49,097 nt of DNA from Agathobacter sp. (GTDB lineage: Bacteria > Bacillota > Clostridia > Lachnospirales > Lachnospiraceae), in contig JALEZW010000062.1 in NCBI GenBank assembly GCA_022772675.1, forward strand, positions 1-49,097, written 5' to 3'. The position numbers and the translations under genes are program-made. Shown one piece after another: positions 1 through 8,629 of the stretch. Each line of letters opens with the position of its first letter. Positions within the stretch are counted from its first letter, which is position 1. A model generated the notes under the pieces. The model worked only from the letters and a program-made list of their open reading frames with translations. It ran no database searches and was not told the DNA's origin.

Positions 1-21
1 AGATTCCTTATTACCTACCTT

Positions 22-141
22 TTTTGCTCATATATGGGGCGGTGACTCTATTCGAGCCACCTTACGAATTAGATAATCAGCCTCTTACATGCAAGCATGA
101 CGATTCTGATTATCTAATTCTAAGGGGTTCTGAATAGTTAC
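22..141. mobile_element. Partial copy of a miniature inverted-repeat element (copy 1)
   Basis: These 120 bases match 37144-37263 with a single difference. The copy ends in GGGGTTCTGAATAGTTAC (124-141), which is the terminal inverted repeat of the complete copy at 37067-37263. It carries the same 15-bp inverted repeat (GAATTAGATAATCAG with CTGATTATCTAATTC). Homology stops near base 22; bases 1-21 differ from copy 2, so this copy either has another left part or is a longer relative whose left end lies outside the window. It ends 17 bases beyond the hisS stop codon. Confidence 0.8.
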
Positions 142-158
142 AATACATCTTCAATATA

Positions 159-1418
159 TCACGGTTTAAAAAATTCCAAAAATTCCTCGTACCCTTCCTT
201 GGAAAGCTGCTCTTTCTGGAACTTTTTATTTTTATTCATACGAACCACCAGCACCTGCTGTCCCTCTGCCCTTGCAGCCTTCGCCTGCTCCATAACATCC
301 ACAAGCTTGTCTGCCGGATAATTTTTCTCCACCAGATAGGCAACCCGCTTCGGCCTCTCCGGAATCTTAAATCCACTCTCCATCAGCAGTAAAATAATGC
401 GTTCAAATCCAATGGAAAAACCGCAGGCCGGAACATCCTTTCCGGTAAATTTTCCGATCATCCGGTCATAACGGCCGCCGCCGCCACAGGCTGCACCAAG
501 CTCCGGCATGGCAATCTCAAAAATAGTTCCTGTGTAATAGCTCATGCCCCGCACCAGTGTCGGATCAAAAACAAGTGTAAAGTCGGCTGCCTTGGTGGCA
601 TTGACTGCTGTTGCAATCTCAGTCATATTTTTTACCACCTCTGCATCGAGATATTCCCCCAGGACATCGGAAAGGAATGCAACTCCTGATTCCACATCCT
701 TTTTGTCTTTTAAAAGTTCAAACAGATTCAGGTATTTATCAATGGATTCCTTTGCATATCCCTCTTTTGCCAGTTCCTCTGCCACTCCATCGATGCCTAT
801 CTTATCCATCTTATCCAGGGTAATGAATACGCTGTCATAATCCTCCTCTGCAAAACCACTGTATGCAGCCATTGCCTTTAAGATTCTGCGCTCATTGATA
901 CGAATCTCAAAATTCTTAAAGCCCAGACGTCCGATTGTAGTGGTAGTGGCGGAAATCAGCTCGATTTCTGCCAGATTGCTGGGCTCACCCAGGATATCAA
1001 TATCACACTGGGTAAACTGGCGGTAACGTCCTCTCTGGGGACGGTCCGCACGCCATACGCTTCCAATCTGCAGTGCCTTAAAAGGGGTTGGCAGATCATT
1101 GGCATTATTTGCATAAAAGCGGGAAAGAGGTACCGTCAGATCATACCGCATACCAAAATCCACCACGTCAGCCTCTTCCTTTGCCGTCTCAAGATTTAAC
1201 TTTTCTCCACGCTTTAACACCTTAAAAATAAGCTTTTCATTCTCACCGCCCTGCTTGTTGGACAAATTTGCAATATTCTCCATGCAAGGTGTCTCAATCG
1301 GGGTAAACCCAAAACTTCGATAGGTATCCTTGATCACAGATGTTACATAATCACGGATTTCCATCTCCGCCGGTAAAATATCTTTCATGCCGTTGACCGG
1401 CTTTTTACTCAGTGCCAT
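159..1418 (-). CDS. hisS: Histidyl-tRNA synthetase
   Basis: Class II aminoacyl-tRNA synthetase that charges tRNA-His in the cytoplasm. The 419-residue length is normal. Class II motif 2 appears as RADRPQRGRYRQFTQ, the histidine-specific motif as LVRGMSYYTGT, and motif 3 as CGFSIGFERI, with the anticodon-binding domain at the C terminus. The ATG at 1418 is chosen because a GGAGG sits about eight bases upstream; an in-frame extension to 1451 has no such site. No T-box leader (no AGGGTGGTACCGCG-like core) is visible in the 190 bases upstream. In many Clostridia hisS follows hemZ directly; here about 5 kb of accessory and decayed genes lie between them. Confidence 0.97.
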   Translation of the reverse strand: MALSKKPVNGMKDILPAEMEIRDYVTSVIKDTYRSFGFTPIETPCMENIANLSNKQGGENEKLIFKVLKRGEKLNLETAKEEADVVDFGMRYDLTVPLSRFYANNANDLPTPFKALQIGSVWRADRPQRGRYRQFTQCDIDILGEPSNLAEIELISATTTTIGRLGFKNFEIRINERRILKAMAAYSGFAEEDYDSVFITLDKMDKIGIDGVAEELAKEGYAKESIDKYLNLFELLKDKKDVESGVAFLSDVLGEYLDAEVVKNMTEIATAVNATKAADFTLVFDPTLVRGMSYYTGTIFEIAMPELGAACGGGGRYDRMIGKFTGKDVPACGFSIGFERIILLLMESGFKIPERPKRVAYLVEKNYPADKLVDVMEQAKAARAEGQQVLVVRMNKNKKFQKEQLSKEGYEEFLEFFKP

Positions 1419-1608
1419 GTATTGTCCTCCATTTATTTCTCTTACTGTCATGCCAAAAGGTCATTTCCCATCTATCTTTTCCGGTATCTGTTCAGTTCCC
1501 TTTTCCGCAGATTTTTATCTTCTGCAGACACTATTTTTTATTATAGACTGTTCTTCTTCTATAATCAACCACAAACTTTGTATAGAGGGAGGTCAAATCA
1601 AATACTAT

Positions 1609-2429
1609 TTACTCTTCACTGCCATCCATACAGGCAATCCCGTAATCCACCTGTACCTTCCCGTCTGTATAGAGTTCATAAAAACATTTCAGAATACGGT
1701 TTGCAACCATATCTCCATTTTCTTTGTTTGCATCCATCAGAATAACAATCAGCTGCTTGCTGGAATATCTTGTAGATACATCCGACCTGCGAAGAGACTG
1801 GTAGATTGCTTTTTCCAGAAGTTCTAACGCAAGTTCCGTTTCCGTAACATCCACATCCTTGGGATTCTTTTCGGTTACAGTAAAAAGTAACGTCTGGACA
1901 TCTTAAGTGTCCCCTGAATTTCCCTGGAAATCATCTTGTTGACCTGCTCCTCCGTATAGGACCTGTTCCAGAGACCGGTCAGTGAATCCTGGCAGGATTT
2001 ATTCCTCATATCAGAAATCTCCCGGGTCTTTTGCTCCAGCCTTTCCGCCAGACTGCTGCGAAGCTTCTCCAGTTCCAGTGCGCGGCTGATTCGTGAACGC
2101 ATCACTTCCGGAACAAAAGGTTTTGCGATAAAATCAATGGCTCCCTCCTTAAGACAGCGGGCTTCCGTCTCGCTGTCATAATCTGCCGTAAGAAATATGA
2201 CAGGAATATTTTTACAGTTCTCCATCTGGCGTATTTTTTGATATACCTCAAAGCCATCCATTTCCGGCATTTTGATATCCAGCAGAATCATATCGCAGTC
2301 ATTGTTTTCCAGATAGGTAAGTGCCTGTGCCCCCCGCAGAACCGGGATTACTTTATATTCATCACATAAAACCTTTCTCGCGACAGTGAGATTCAGTTTG
2401 TCATCATCAATAATCAGTATCTTATTCAT
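1609..2429 (-). pseudogene. Response regulator REC-GGDEF, core deleted and frameshifted
   Basis: The 5' part encodes a complete receiver domain: acidic pocket D8-D10, phosphoacceptor D51 in LLDIKMPEMDG, then FLTAD and the conserved lysine in IAKPF. A coiled linker and the start of a GGDEF domain follow (DSLTGLWNR). The frame then breaks after EIQGTL and stops near 1882. A second frame (1609 to about 1890) continues with LLFTVTEKN, then RSDVSTRYSS and QLIVILMDANKENG, which looks like a later, degenerate GGDEF-type segment. The catalytic GGDEF core is absent, so the gene has an internal deletion plus a frameshift. It was probably a diguanylate-cyclase-type response regulator. The downstream segment could be re-expressed as a small protein, but no ribosome-binding site supports that. 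Confidence 0.75.
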
Positions 2430-2440
2430 AAAGTATTACC

Positions 2441-2791
2441 TCATTTTATAATCTTTCCGCTTCTGTACTTTTCCGTAGCAGAATACATGATAATGATAAG
2501 GGTCATGACTGGTGCCAGATCATAGACGCTGGTCTCATGAACCCCATAAAAAAAGAATGCCAGCATGGTCAGGATAAAATACATCCAAAGCCGGGTCGAT
2601 TCCGGAATTTTCTCTGTAAAATAAAAATACCAGCCCGCAGCAATCCCTAATGCTAACAGAACAATTGCAGATTTATCCCATCCAAGAAGAATGGCTTCGC
2701 CTGTTAATACAAATATCATAATGGTATAGACAACCAATATTACAAGCTGTACCTCCCTAAGTGCTTCCCTGTGTTTTTCCTGCTCATGCAT
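2441..2791 (-). CDS. Short membrane protein, probably a detached sensor N-terminus
   Basis: 116 residues with a charged start (MHEQEKHREAL) and about four hydrophobic segments (near residues 15-36, 42-58, 68-84 and 93-106). It ends abruptly after SATEKYRSGKIIK. Similar membrane regions normally sit in front of a kinase, GGDEF or HD-GYP domain, and nothing of the sort follows in frame, so it is probably a truncated sensor. It lies 11 bases before the REC-GGDEF pseudogene and directly after an HD-GYP tail, all on one strand, as if a signalling operon has decayed. Whether the stub is still expressed cannot be told. Confidence 0.5.
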   Translation of the reverse strand: MHEQEKHREALREVQLVILVVYTIMIFVLTGEAILLGWDKSAIVLLALGIAAGWYFYFTEKIPESTRLWMYFILTMLAFFFYGVHETSVYDLAPVMTLIIIMYSATEKYRSGKIIK

Positions 2792-2795
2792 ATTT

Positions 2796-2915
2796 CTACC
2801 CCTGCTTTTCTCTCATCCGGTAAGTTGTATCTTCATCATTCATGGTCAACATTGTTTCTGCAAAGACCGGATCAAACTGTGTCCCTTTTCCTCTTTTGTA
2901 ATCTGAATCTCTCAC
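2796..2915 (-). pseudogene. Remnant C-terminus of an HD-GYP domain protein
   Basis: A short frame of 39 codons ends in a TAG at 2796-2798, just before the membrane-protein start. It reads KGTQFDPVFAETMLTMN and then DEDTTYRMREKQG. The G-T-Q-F-D-P signature followed by a short helix is how HD-GYP cyclic-di-GMP phosphodiesterase domains usually end. Nothing upstream supplies the catalytic HD or GYP motifs; a TGA precedes the frame. This is therefore the 3' scar of a deleted gene. The assignment rests on this one motif. Confidence 0.55.
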
Positions 2916-2965
2916 TCATATTATGATTATGAGGGTCAAAAGTTATAGTCGATGGTACAAAAATT

Positions 2966-4054
2966 TTACTTCAGCCATCCTGCCAGTTCGTACACTCTTT
3001 CCCTGGTAACCTCTGCTGCCTTATCATTTTCCAGCAGGGGCTGCATAGAGCCTCCTTCCATCTCGCTTCCGGCATCCTTCACAGCCTGTTCTTTCCACTT
3101 AATCCATGCCCGCTCTTCCTCCGTCAGCTTCTGCATCTCTTCCGATCCCAGTTTTTTCTTAATTCTGCCCCACAGACTGTTCAGTTCATCATCCCACAGT
3201 TTATACAGTTCTCCCGATAACCGGTTCATCTCAATCTGGGAAAGTTCTCCCGACTGCAGCCGGTCATTCATTTCCTGCGCTTTTTCTTCCAGTGCAGCCA
3301 GTTCCTTATTCAGAGCTACAGCCTCCTTACTAAGCTCATAGCTGGAAAATCCATCCTGTTCCTCAACATTATACAGGCCAAAAAATCCCAGGGTATCCTT
3401 TCCCGTATCCTCCATAGCCATCTGTACCCAGTCCAGATATTCTTTCGGAAGTTCGTCAACCGGTGCCTCCGGAAGATACAGATAGATATCCCCTGTTCCA
3501 TCCAGACCATAGGGTTGGCTGTAGATATACCGGACTCCGTTAATTATTTCTTCCTCCCCCGGCTTTCTGCTATACTGAATCGTTTCAATCCGAAACCGAT
3601 AGGTATACGCATTCACCTGTACCGGCTCCGTAAACTTTCCATAAAAATTACATTGATACTGGGATCCATTGGGGTAATCCTCTCCGGTGTCTCCCATTTC
3701 CGAATCGTAATACTGTCCATTAAAAGTTCCGTCCGGCTGAAGGGTCAGCGAGGTACACCAGCCTCCTGCTCCGCTGCTAAACCAGAATTCATAATTACTC
3801 ACATCCGAAAACAGTGAGGTGTCCACAGGTGACGCTCCAGTATTTTTGCTGTCATCCTTCCCTTTTTCCGTACCTTCTGTGCTGCCTTTTTTTATATTTT
3901 CTGCGGCCTCTGTCTCTTTCTTTTCCGTATTATCTTCCACCGTAACCCAGTCCTGATCTGCATCGGTTTCCTGAGGTTTTACTCCACAGCCTGAAAAAAC
4001 AGCTGCCGTCATTGTGAGTGCAGTGAATACCGCAATAAATTTTCTATAATTCAT
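2966..4054 (-). CDS. Lipoprotein with C-terminal LprI-like (DUF1311) domain
   Basis: 362 residues. A signal peptide ends in a lipobox-like FSGC with C23 as the likely lipidated residue, so the protein should be anchored outside the membrane. A Glu/Lys/Thr-rich linker follows (about 30-75), then a unique middle domain. The last 90 residues (LWDDELNSLWGRIKKKL, ERAWIKWKEQAVKDAG, RVYELAGWL) fit the lysozyme-inhibitor LprI-like family. An AAAGGG about nine bases upstream supports the ATG at 4054. It lies just downstream of a second lipoprotein gene, with a terminator between them. The function of such Firmicute proteins is not established; lysozyme binding is inferred from the family name only. 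Confidence 0.75.
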   Translation of the reverse strand: MNYRKFIAVFTALTMTAAVFSGCGVKPQETDADQDWVTVEDNTEKKETEAAENIKKGSTEGTEKGKDDSKNTGASPVDTSLFSDVSNYEFWFSSGAGGWCTSLTLQPDGTFNGQYYDSEMGDTGEDYPNGSQYQCNFYGKFTEPVQVNAYTYRFRIETIQYSRKPGEEEIINGVRYIYSQPYGLDGTGDIYLYLPEAPVDELPKEYLDWVQMAMEDTGKDTLGFFGLYNVEEQDGFSSYELSKEAVALNKELAALEEKAQEMNDRLQSGELSQIEMNRLSGELYKLWDDELNSLWGRIKKKLGSEEMQKLTEEERAWIKWKEQAVKDAGSEMEGGSMQPLLENDKAAEVTRERVYELAGWLK

Positions 4055-4164
4055 CCTTTATGTCCCTTTCCCAGCATATTTTTCCTTTCATGATTCCATT
4101 ATGCCAAATTATACGTACAATGGCAATATGATTTATAAATAACTCTTTTCCTTTTATAGAGCTC

Positions 4165-4198
4165 AAAAAAACCGGGTGGACAATAACGTTCCACCCGG
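4165..4198 (-). terminator. Rho-independent terminator
   Basis: On the minus strand the stem CCGGGTGGA / TCCACCCGG (4172-4198) with a nine-base loop is followed by seven T residues. It lies 13 bases beyond the stop codon of the lipoprotein gene at 4212-5126. Confidence 0.9.
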
Positions 4199-4211
4199 AT
4201 AATCAATTCTC

Positions 4212-5126
4212 CTATCCCGCATACGGAAGGTATACAAACATATCTTCCTGATTCACACCATCAATGGTAAATGTGTATCCATCCTGGTCTTCTTCATAAG
4301 TAAAATAATACTGTTTATCCTGATATCTAAAATAGAATTTTTTCTCTTTCTCATTGTAACCATCCGGAATAATCTGCTGGCCTTTCCCGATTTCAATATT
4401 CCCATCATCAGACATTGCCATTAAGGTACGCTTCAGTGTCAGCACCCTGTACCCCTCTTTATTGTAGATTGCTTTTGACTCCGGTGAATCAAACGAATCA
4501 TAAATTTCAGGATCCGGTTCGTTTACAAATTTAATGAAATCATCCACGTTGGTCAGCTGATCATTTTCCAGTCTCATAGGTATTTTGACTCCATATGTAC
4601 CAAATACATCCACGCGGGTATCAAATGTAATCTGATTGCCTGAAATGGAGGATTTATCTCCCACACCACCATTTTGCGCTGCGATTTCAGTGAACCTGTT
4701 TCCATCGTATTTCAGGATGTAACTGGTTACCCAGTCATTTGCACTGCATACCTGTATTATGGTATAGAATCCGGTATCATCCATTTCCATGATATATCCG
4801 GTTTCAATCCCGTCTGCATAATCCTCTATTTCATATTCAGCGTCCCCGTATCTGACTTTTACAGATTCCTCACTATATGACAGCTGTAACTCTTTCCCCC
4901 TGTAATTTACCGGAGAATCCGGTTCAAATGAAATCACCTTCACTTCATCCTTCTCAGATGAATCCCCGGAAGACTCTGCCGGGATATGCTCCACCGCCTC
5001 TGAATTTTCTGAATTTACAACCCACTTTTGTGCATCGTCTTCATTCTCTGTCTGATTTTGCCTGCTGCATCCACACATACCGGAAACACTCAGACAGATG
5101 AGAAGTACCATGATTTTTCTCTTCAT
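4212..5126 (-). CDS. Lipoprotein of unknown function
   Basis: 304 residues. The N-terminus has positive charges, a hydrophobic stretch and a lipobox ending GMCGC, with C20 as the likely lipidation site. An acidic, Ser/Glu-rich linker runs to about residue 65, then a mostly beta-type domain rich in Tyr, Asp and Gly extends to the end. GGGGGA before the ATG is a good ribosome-binding site. I recognise no enzyme motif. The general plan (lipobox, acidic linker, globular domain) resembles the neighbouring lipoprotein at 2966-4054, but the two are not clearly homologous. The gene ends in its own strong terminator. Confidence 0.7.
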   Translation of the reverse strand: MKRKIMVLLICLSVSGMCGCSRQNQTENEDDAQKWVVNSENSEAVEHIPAESSGDSSEKDEVKVISFEPDSPVNYRGKELQLSYSEESVKVRYGDAEYEIEDYADGIETGYIMEMDDTGFYTIIQVCSANDWVTSYILKYDGNRFTEIAAQNGGVGDKSSISGNQITFDTRVDVFGTYGVKIPMRLENDQLTNVDDFIKFVNEPDPEIYDSFDSPESKAIYNKEGYRVLTLKRTLMAMSDDGNIEIGKGQQIIPDGYNEKEKKFYFRYQDKQYYFTYEEDQDGYTFTIDGVNQEDMFVYLPYAG

Positions 5127-5253
5127 AACACATTTCCCCCTATTTCGTTATAAATGTTTTTACCTGAAAAAACTACGCAAGAAACAGCCTAACCTTTTTA
5201 TAATTTTTTGTTTCTTTCACTAAAAAAAGATTTTCTATTGCACAATAATATCA

Positions 5254-5419
5254 TTGCACAATTTGGCTTATGAAGAAATGACCAGCTGCTTTGAACTTTA
5301 TGTTCTGATTAAAGAAGGATTGGATGATGTTGCAAATGGCTATCTTGCATTTTATACAATTTCAGAAGAAGACAATCTGGTTATTGTCATACGATTTCTT
5401 TTCCTCGCTAAAGTCAGGC
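5254..5419 (+). pseudogene. Fused remnant of a toxin-antitoxin pair
   Basis: The plus-strand frame starts with AYEEMTSCFELYVLIKEGLD and DVANG, which closely resembles the C-terminal half of Phd/YefM-type antitoxins of gut Clostridia (usual form: YEEL...FELY.LI.EGLDD...G). It is joined directly to YLAFYTISEEDNLVIVIRFL, which resembles the last strands of RelE/ParE-type toxins. The middle of the locus is missing, so a deletion appears to have fused antitoxin to toxin. The remnant runs into the 3' end of the convergent secreted-protein gene. No proper start codon or ribosome-binding site is present. The family calls are from memory of typical sequences. Confidence 0.5.
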
Positions 5420-6190
5420 AAAATACAGTCCTTCTATTTTGGAAACCACAGATCCTTTTCCCGATAATTTTACAGCATACCCGATATATGTACCGGAAAC
5501 ACAGTTCTTCAGCCAATTTATGTTCTTTTTTTCATACCCATTCGGATTAGCGGATCCATCCAGAACCGCTGTCTTTGTATTTATTTTAGCTTTATATGTC
5601 TTTTTACTGATACTCCATATTGCTCCATCCGGACCATAACAGCTCAGCTTATGATAGACAATATAATTTCCTGAGACCTTCGTAATCAGCACCGGCTGCC
5701 CTGTCACCACCTTTTTTGATTTGGACGCGGCCGATTCCATCTGTTTTCTCCCATAATTTTCAAGCATCATATATAGATTCAGATTATCATCATAAGCCGT
5801 GTTCTTCAACTTTTTGTAGAGCTGCTGATATGTCTTGCGTTTTTTTCCCGGCTCGTCTACCAAAAGACGAATGAGCTGATTCTCGTAAAAGTACATACGA
5901 TACTCCGTCTTTCCGGATACCCCATAGCCAAACATCAGGTCTTTCCCGTGAATGTAATAGCTGACATTACAGTCCTCACCAGAAGGTAAACTGATCTTCT
6001 GGTTACGGATTTTCAACTGTTCGTTTCGATTATAATAATAATCCTGTATTTTGCTGATCCGATTTTCTACCTGCTTCTTTGAAAATACTGTATGACCTGC
6101 AATTGTTTTCGCCTGCACCGAAGATGGAGCAATCGAAATCATCATCACGAATGCTAACAATACTGCCAAAATTTTATTTCCTTTTCCCAT
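5414..6190 (-). CDS. Secreted protein of unknown function
   Basis: 258 residues with a clear signal peptide: a basic start (MGKGNK), a hydrophobic core and a cleavage site after VQA (about residue 27). The mature part is Lys- and Tyr-rich with a predicted mix of helix (IQDYYYNRNEQLK) and beta strands. No lipobox or cell-wall sorting signal is present, so release into the medium or loose wall association is likely. It lies alone between hemZ and the toxin-antitoxin scar. I do not recognise the family. Confidence 0.65.
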   Translation of the reverse strand: MGKGNKILAVLLAFVMMISIAPSSVQAKTIAGHTVFSKKQVENRISKIQDYYYNRNEQLKIRNQKISLPSGEDCNVSYYIHGKDLMFGYGVSGKTEYRMYFYENQLIRLLVDEPGKKRKTYQQLYKKLKNTAYDDNLNLYMMLENYGRKQMESAASKSKKVVTGQPVLITKVSGNYIVYHKLSCYGPDGAIWSISKKTYKAKINTKTAVLDGSANPNGYEKKNINWLKNCVSGTYIGYAVKLSGKGSVVSKIEGLYFA

Positions 6191-6392
6191 ATGCTTTTAC
6201 TCCTTTTAATTGATATAATTTCTTTTGATTTTCAGTATAGCACGTCTGACTTCTTCCAACAAGACCAGCTATTATCCCTGTCCTGTCTATTGAATAACAT
6301 TGAAATGATATGATTCAAAACTCTTCACATTGTAAAAATAGCATTGAGATAACCCCATTTTCGTTTACGCACTATATTTGTTAATCCTCAAA

Positions 6393-7985
6393 TTAATCCT
6401 CAAAAAGTCTCCGTTTTCTCTCAATCATCTCATCAATTCGGTCGATATATTGCCCTACATCCTTCACATTCTCACACCGCTCGATCCGGTGTGTTCCGTC
6501 CGGGTTCGGCATCGCCCACACCCGCTTGGTGCTGCTTCCGGCACCGCAGGCTACGATGGTCTGAACTTCCTCCATGATTAAGATGTTATACACGCCTGCC
6601 TTTCCCGGCTTGGCATAACCAACATTTTCCATGTTTCCTGCCATGCCCTTCTGACGGTAGAGATAGTAAGGTGACAGCCCCATCTCCTTACAGTAATCGG
6701 CACACAGATCCATGTGCTCCTTGGTATTGACCATCTGCATCTTCTCGTAGCGGTCCTTATAGATATTGAGACGGGCGGCACGCTTAATGGCAAGGGAGTG
6801 GATCGTGATATTGTCCGGATCCAGCTTCTTTAACCCCTCCATGGTATGCCGCACATCCTCCAAATTTTCCTCCGGCAGTCCCATGATCAGATCCATGTTG
6901 ATATCATCAAAGCCAAGTTTACGGGCAAGGTAAAAACTGTCAATCGTCTGCTCCACGGTGTGATGGCGTCCGATAATATCCAGTGTTTCCTGCTTCATGG
7001 TCTGCGGATTGATGGAAATTCGGCTGATACCATTCCTGCGTAAAACCGATAATTTTTCCTCGGTAATGGAATCGGGGCGCCCCGCCTCCACCGTGAATTC
7101 CAGACAATCCGAAAAATCAAAGTTGCTGCGGATTTTTTGTATCAGGCGGTCCAGCTGATACGGCTCCAGTGTCGTGGGAGTTCCCCCGCCAATATAAATG
7201 GAATTCAACTTTTTATGATAAAATTTTTCTGCCACATAGTCCAGTTCTTTTTCCAGCGCATCCAGATAGGAATCTACTTTTGTTTTCCAGGATGCCAGTG
7301 GATACGAGGTAAAGGAACAGTACAGACAGGTGCTGGGACAAAATGGAATCCCAATATAAAGGCTGTAGCCGTTCTCATAGTCAAGCTGGGAAAGAAGTGT
7401 CCTTTCCCTCTCTGCAATATCAATAGAAAGCTGGATTTTTTCATCGGAAGCCAGATAGGTCTGTTTCATATAATCCGCTATCTGTTCTCTGCTTTTCCCC
7501 TCCGAAAGCATCTTCATGGGAATCTTGGTGGGCCGGATTCCGGTCAGGGTTCCCCAGGGAAGAGAATGTCCCGTCTCTTTTTCCAAAAGCTGGTACAAAT
7601 GCTCTTTCAGTGCATTTTTTGTGGCTCCACGGTCAGAAAAATCCACCGCAAAGGTGCTGTGGGCTCTGCCCTCCGGAGCATCTTCCCATGCGATGGAAAT
7701 CCGCGTATCTGCATATTGAATCACAAAATGGCTGATCTTATCCTCTGTATTTTTTTCCGGCTTCTGAGAATTTAAGGAAGCCCGCTTTCCACTCACAGGC
7801 TGGCAGAAACCTGTTCCATTTTCCACTTCAGTCCCAACTGAGTGATGGGTACAGGCAACATTTTTTCCCTCTGCACCTGCATCCTCAGTGTAGTAAATTT
7901 CCACATCCTCTTTGGGGAAAAAAGCCTTAATCAGCGAATGAATATCATATTCAAATTCTGTCTTGTTTAATAATACCTGTATCAT
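6393..7985 (-). CDS. hemZ: HemZ-type oxygen-independent coproporphyrinogen dehydrogenase
   Basis: 530-residue radical SAM protein. The CPSTCLYC motif near residue 236 binds the 4Fe-4S cluster, followed by GGGTPTTL and further HemN/HemZ-type signatures (FTVEAGRPDS, MDLIMGLPEE). An N-terminal region of about 200 residues precedes the barrel, as in HemZ. Family knowledge suggests coproporphyrinogen III oxidation or a related heme-pathway step, but many Clostridia keep hemZ without a full heme pathway, so the substrate is unsure. The ATG overlaps the MBL-hydrolase stop codon (ATGA), which implies translational coupling. The order rel - MBL - hemZ is common in Lachnospiraceae. Confidence 0.9.
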   Translation of the reverse strand: MIQVLLNKTEFEYDIHSLIKAFFPKEDVEIYYTEDAGAEGKNVACTHHSVGTEVENGTGFCQPVSGKRASLNSQKPEKNTEDKISHFVIQYADTRISIAWEDAPEGRAHSTFAVDFSDRGATKNALKEHLYQLLEKETGHSLPWGTLTGIRPTKIPMKMLSEGKSREQIADYMKQTYLASDEKIQLSIDIAERERTLLSQLDYENGYSLYIGIPFCPSTCLYCSFTSYPLASWKTKVDSYLDALEKELDYVAEKFYHKKLNSIYIGGGTPTTLEPYQLDRLIQKIRSNFDFSDCLEFTVEAGRPDSITEEKLSVLRRNGISRISINPQTMKQETLDIIGRHHTVEQTIDSFYLARKLGFDDINMDLIMGLPEENLEDVRHTMEGLKKLDPDNITIHSLAIKRAARLNIYKDRYEKMQMVNTKEHMDLCADYCKEMGLSPYYLYRQKGMAGNMENVGYAKPGKAGVYNILIMEEVQTIVACGAGSSTKRVWAMPNPDGTHRIERCENVKDVGQYIDRIDEMIERKRRLFED

Positions 7986-8611
7986 AAGTATGGATTATAC
8001 ATCCTCTCATTCTCAATCGTAGTCACATCATTGTGTCCCGGATATACCGTCGTGCGATCCGGAAGAGTCATCAGTTTTTCCTTAACGGAGCGAATGAGAT
8101 CCGACATGCTGCCTCCCGGAAAATCTGTTCGTCCCACGGAAGTGCAAAACAGGGAATCCCCGGAAAATACCACGTTCTCATATGGAAAATAATAACAACA
8201 TCCCCCGGGTGTATGCCCCGGTGTGTGGAGCACACGAATATGAAAGCCTGCCAGTTCCAGTTCCTGTTCATCCTCCAGGTAGATATCCGCATGAAAAATA
8301 TGATGCTCTCCTGTCATATGGCAGAGGTTCATCTCCTCACTCTCTAAGGTTTCTTTCTCGTCCTCATAGGCATAAACAGGGATAGAAAATTCTGTGGCAA
8401 GATCTGCCGCCCCCGTAACATGATCAAAATGTCCATGGGTCAGAAGAATCGCAACCGGTGTACATCCTTCCTGTCTGATACGGTCTGCCAGCTGCTTTGG
8501 ACTGGCACCCGGATCGATCACAACAAGCTCCTTTGTCTCATCATTGATTGCAAAATAGCAGTTGGTCTGCACCGGTCCTACTACATACTGATTTACTTTT
8601 AACTTTGACAT
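7982..8611 (-). CDS. MBL-fold hydrolase (glyoxalase II-like)
   Basis: 209-residue metallo-beta-lactamase-fold protein. The metal-binding motif THGHFDH is near residue 59, with further ligands in HTPGHTPG and SGDSLF and in the terminal YPGHN. This is the pattern of small hydroxyacylglutathione-hydrolase-like enzymes. The true substrate is unknown, since most of these bacteria lack glutathione. An AAAGGAG six bases before the ATG fixes the start. It lies 18 bases after rel and overlaps hemZ by four bases, so all three are probably one transcript. Confidence 0.9.
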   Translation of the reverse strand: MSKLKVNQYVVGPVQTNCYFAINDETKELVVIDPGASPKQLADRIRQEGCTPVAILLTHGHFDHVTGAADLATEFSIPVYAYEDEKETLESEEMNLCHMTGEHHIFHADIYLEDEQELELAGFHIRVLHTPGHTPGGCCYYFPYENVVFSGDSLFCTSVGRTDFPGGSMSDLIRSVKEKLMTLPDRTTVYPGHNDVTTIENERMYNPYL

Positions 8612-8629
8612 AATACTCCTTTAATTTCA

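Noticed and set aside
544..840. Plus-strand ORF inside hisS
   Set aside because: It is a mirror of the hisS frame with no own start signals or recognisable motif. The same holds for the other antisense ORFs within rel, murF, ddl, glgX, coaBC and the pst genes.
1419..1608. T-box riboswitch before hisS
   Set aside because: No conserved T-box core or antiterminator stem is present on the minus strand; only a weak ATTATAG/CTATAAT inverted repeat is seen.
7137..7775. 212-codon plus-strand ORF inside hemZ
   Set aside because: hemZ carries all family motifs in the opposite strand. The ORF product is low in recognisable structure and has no ribosome-binding site.
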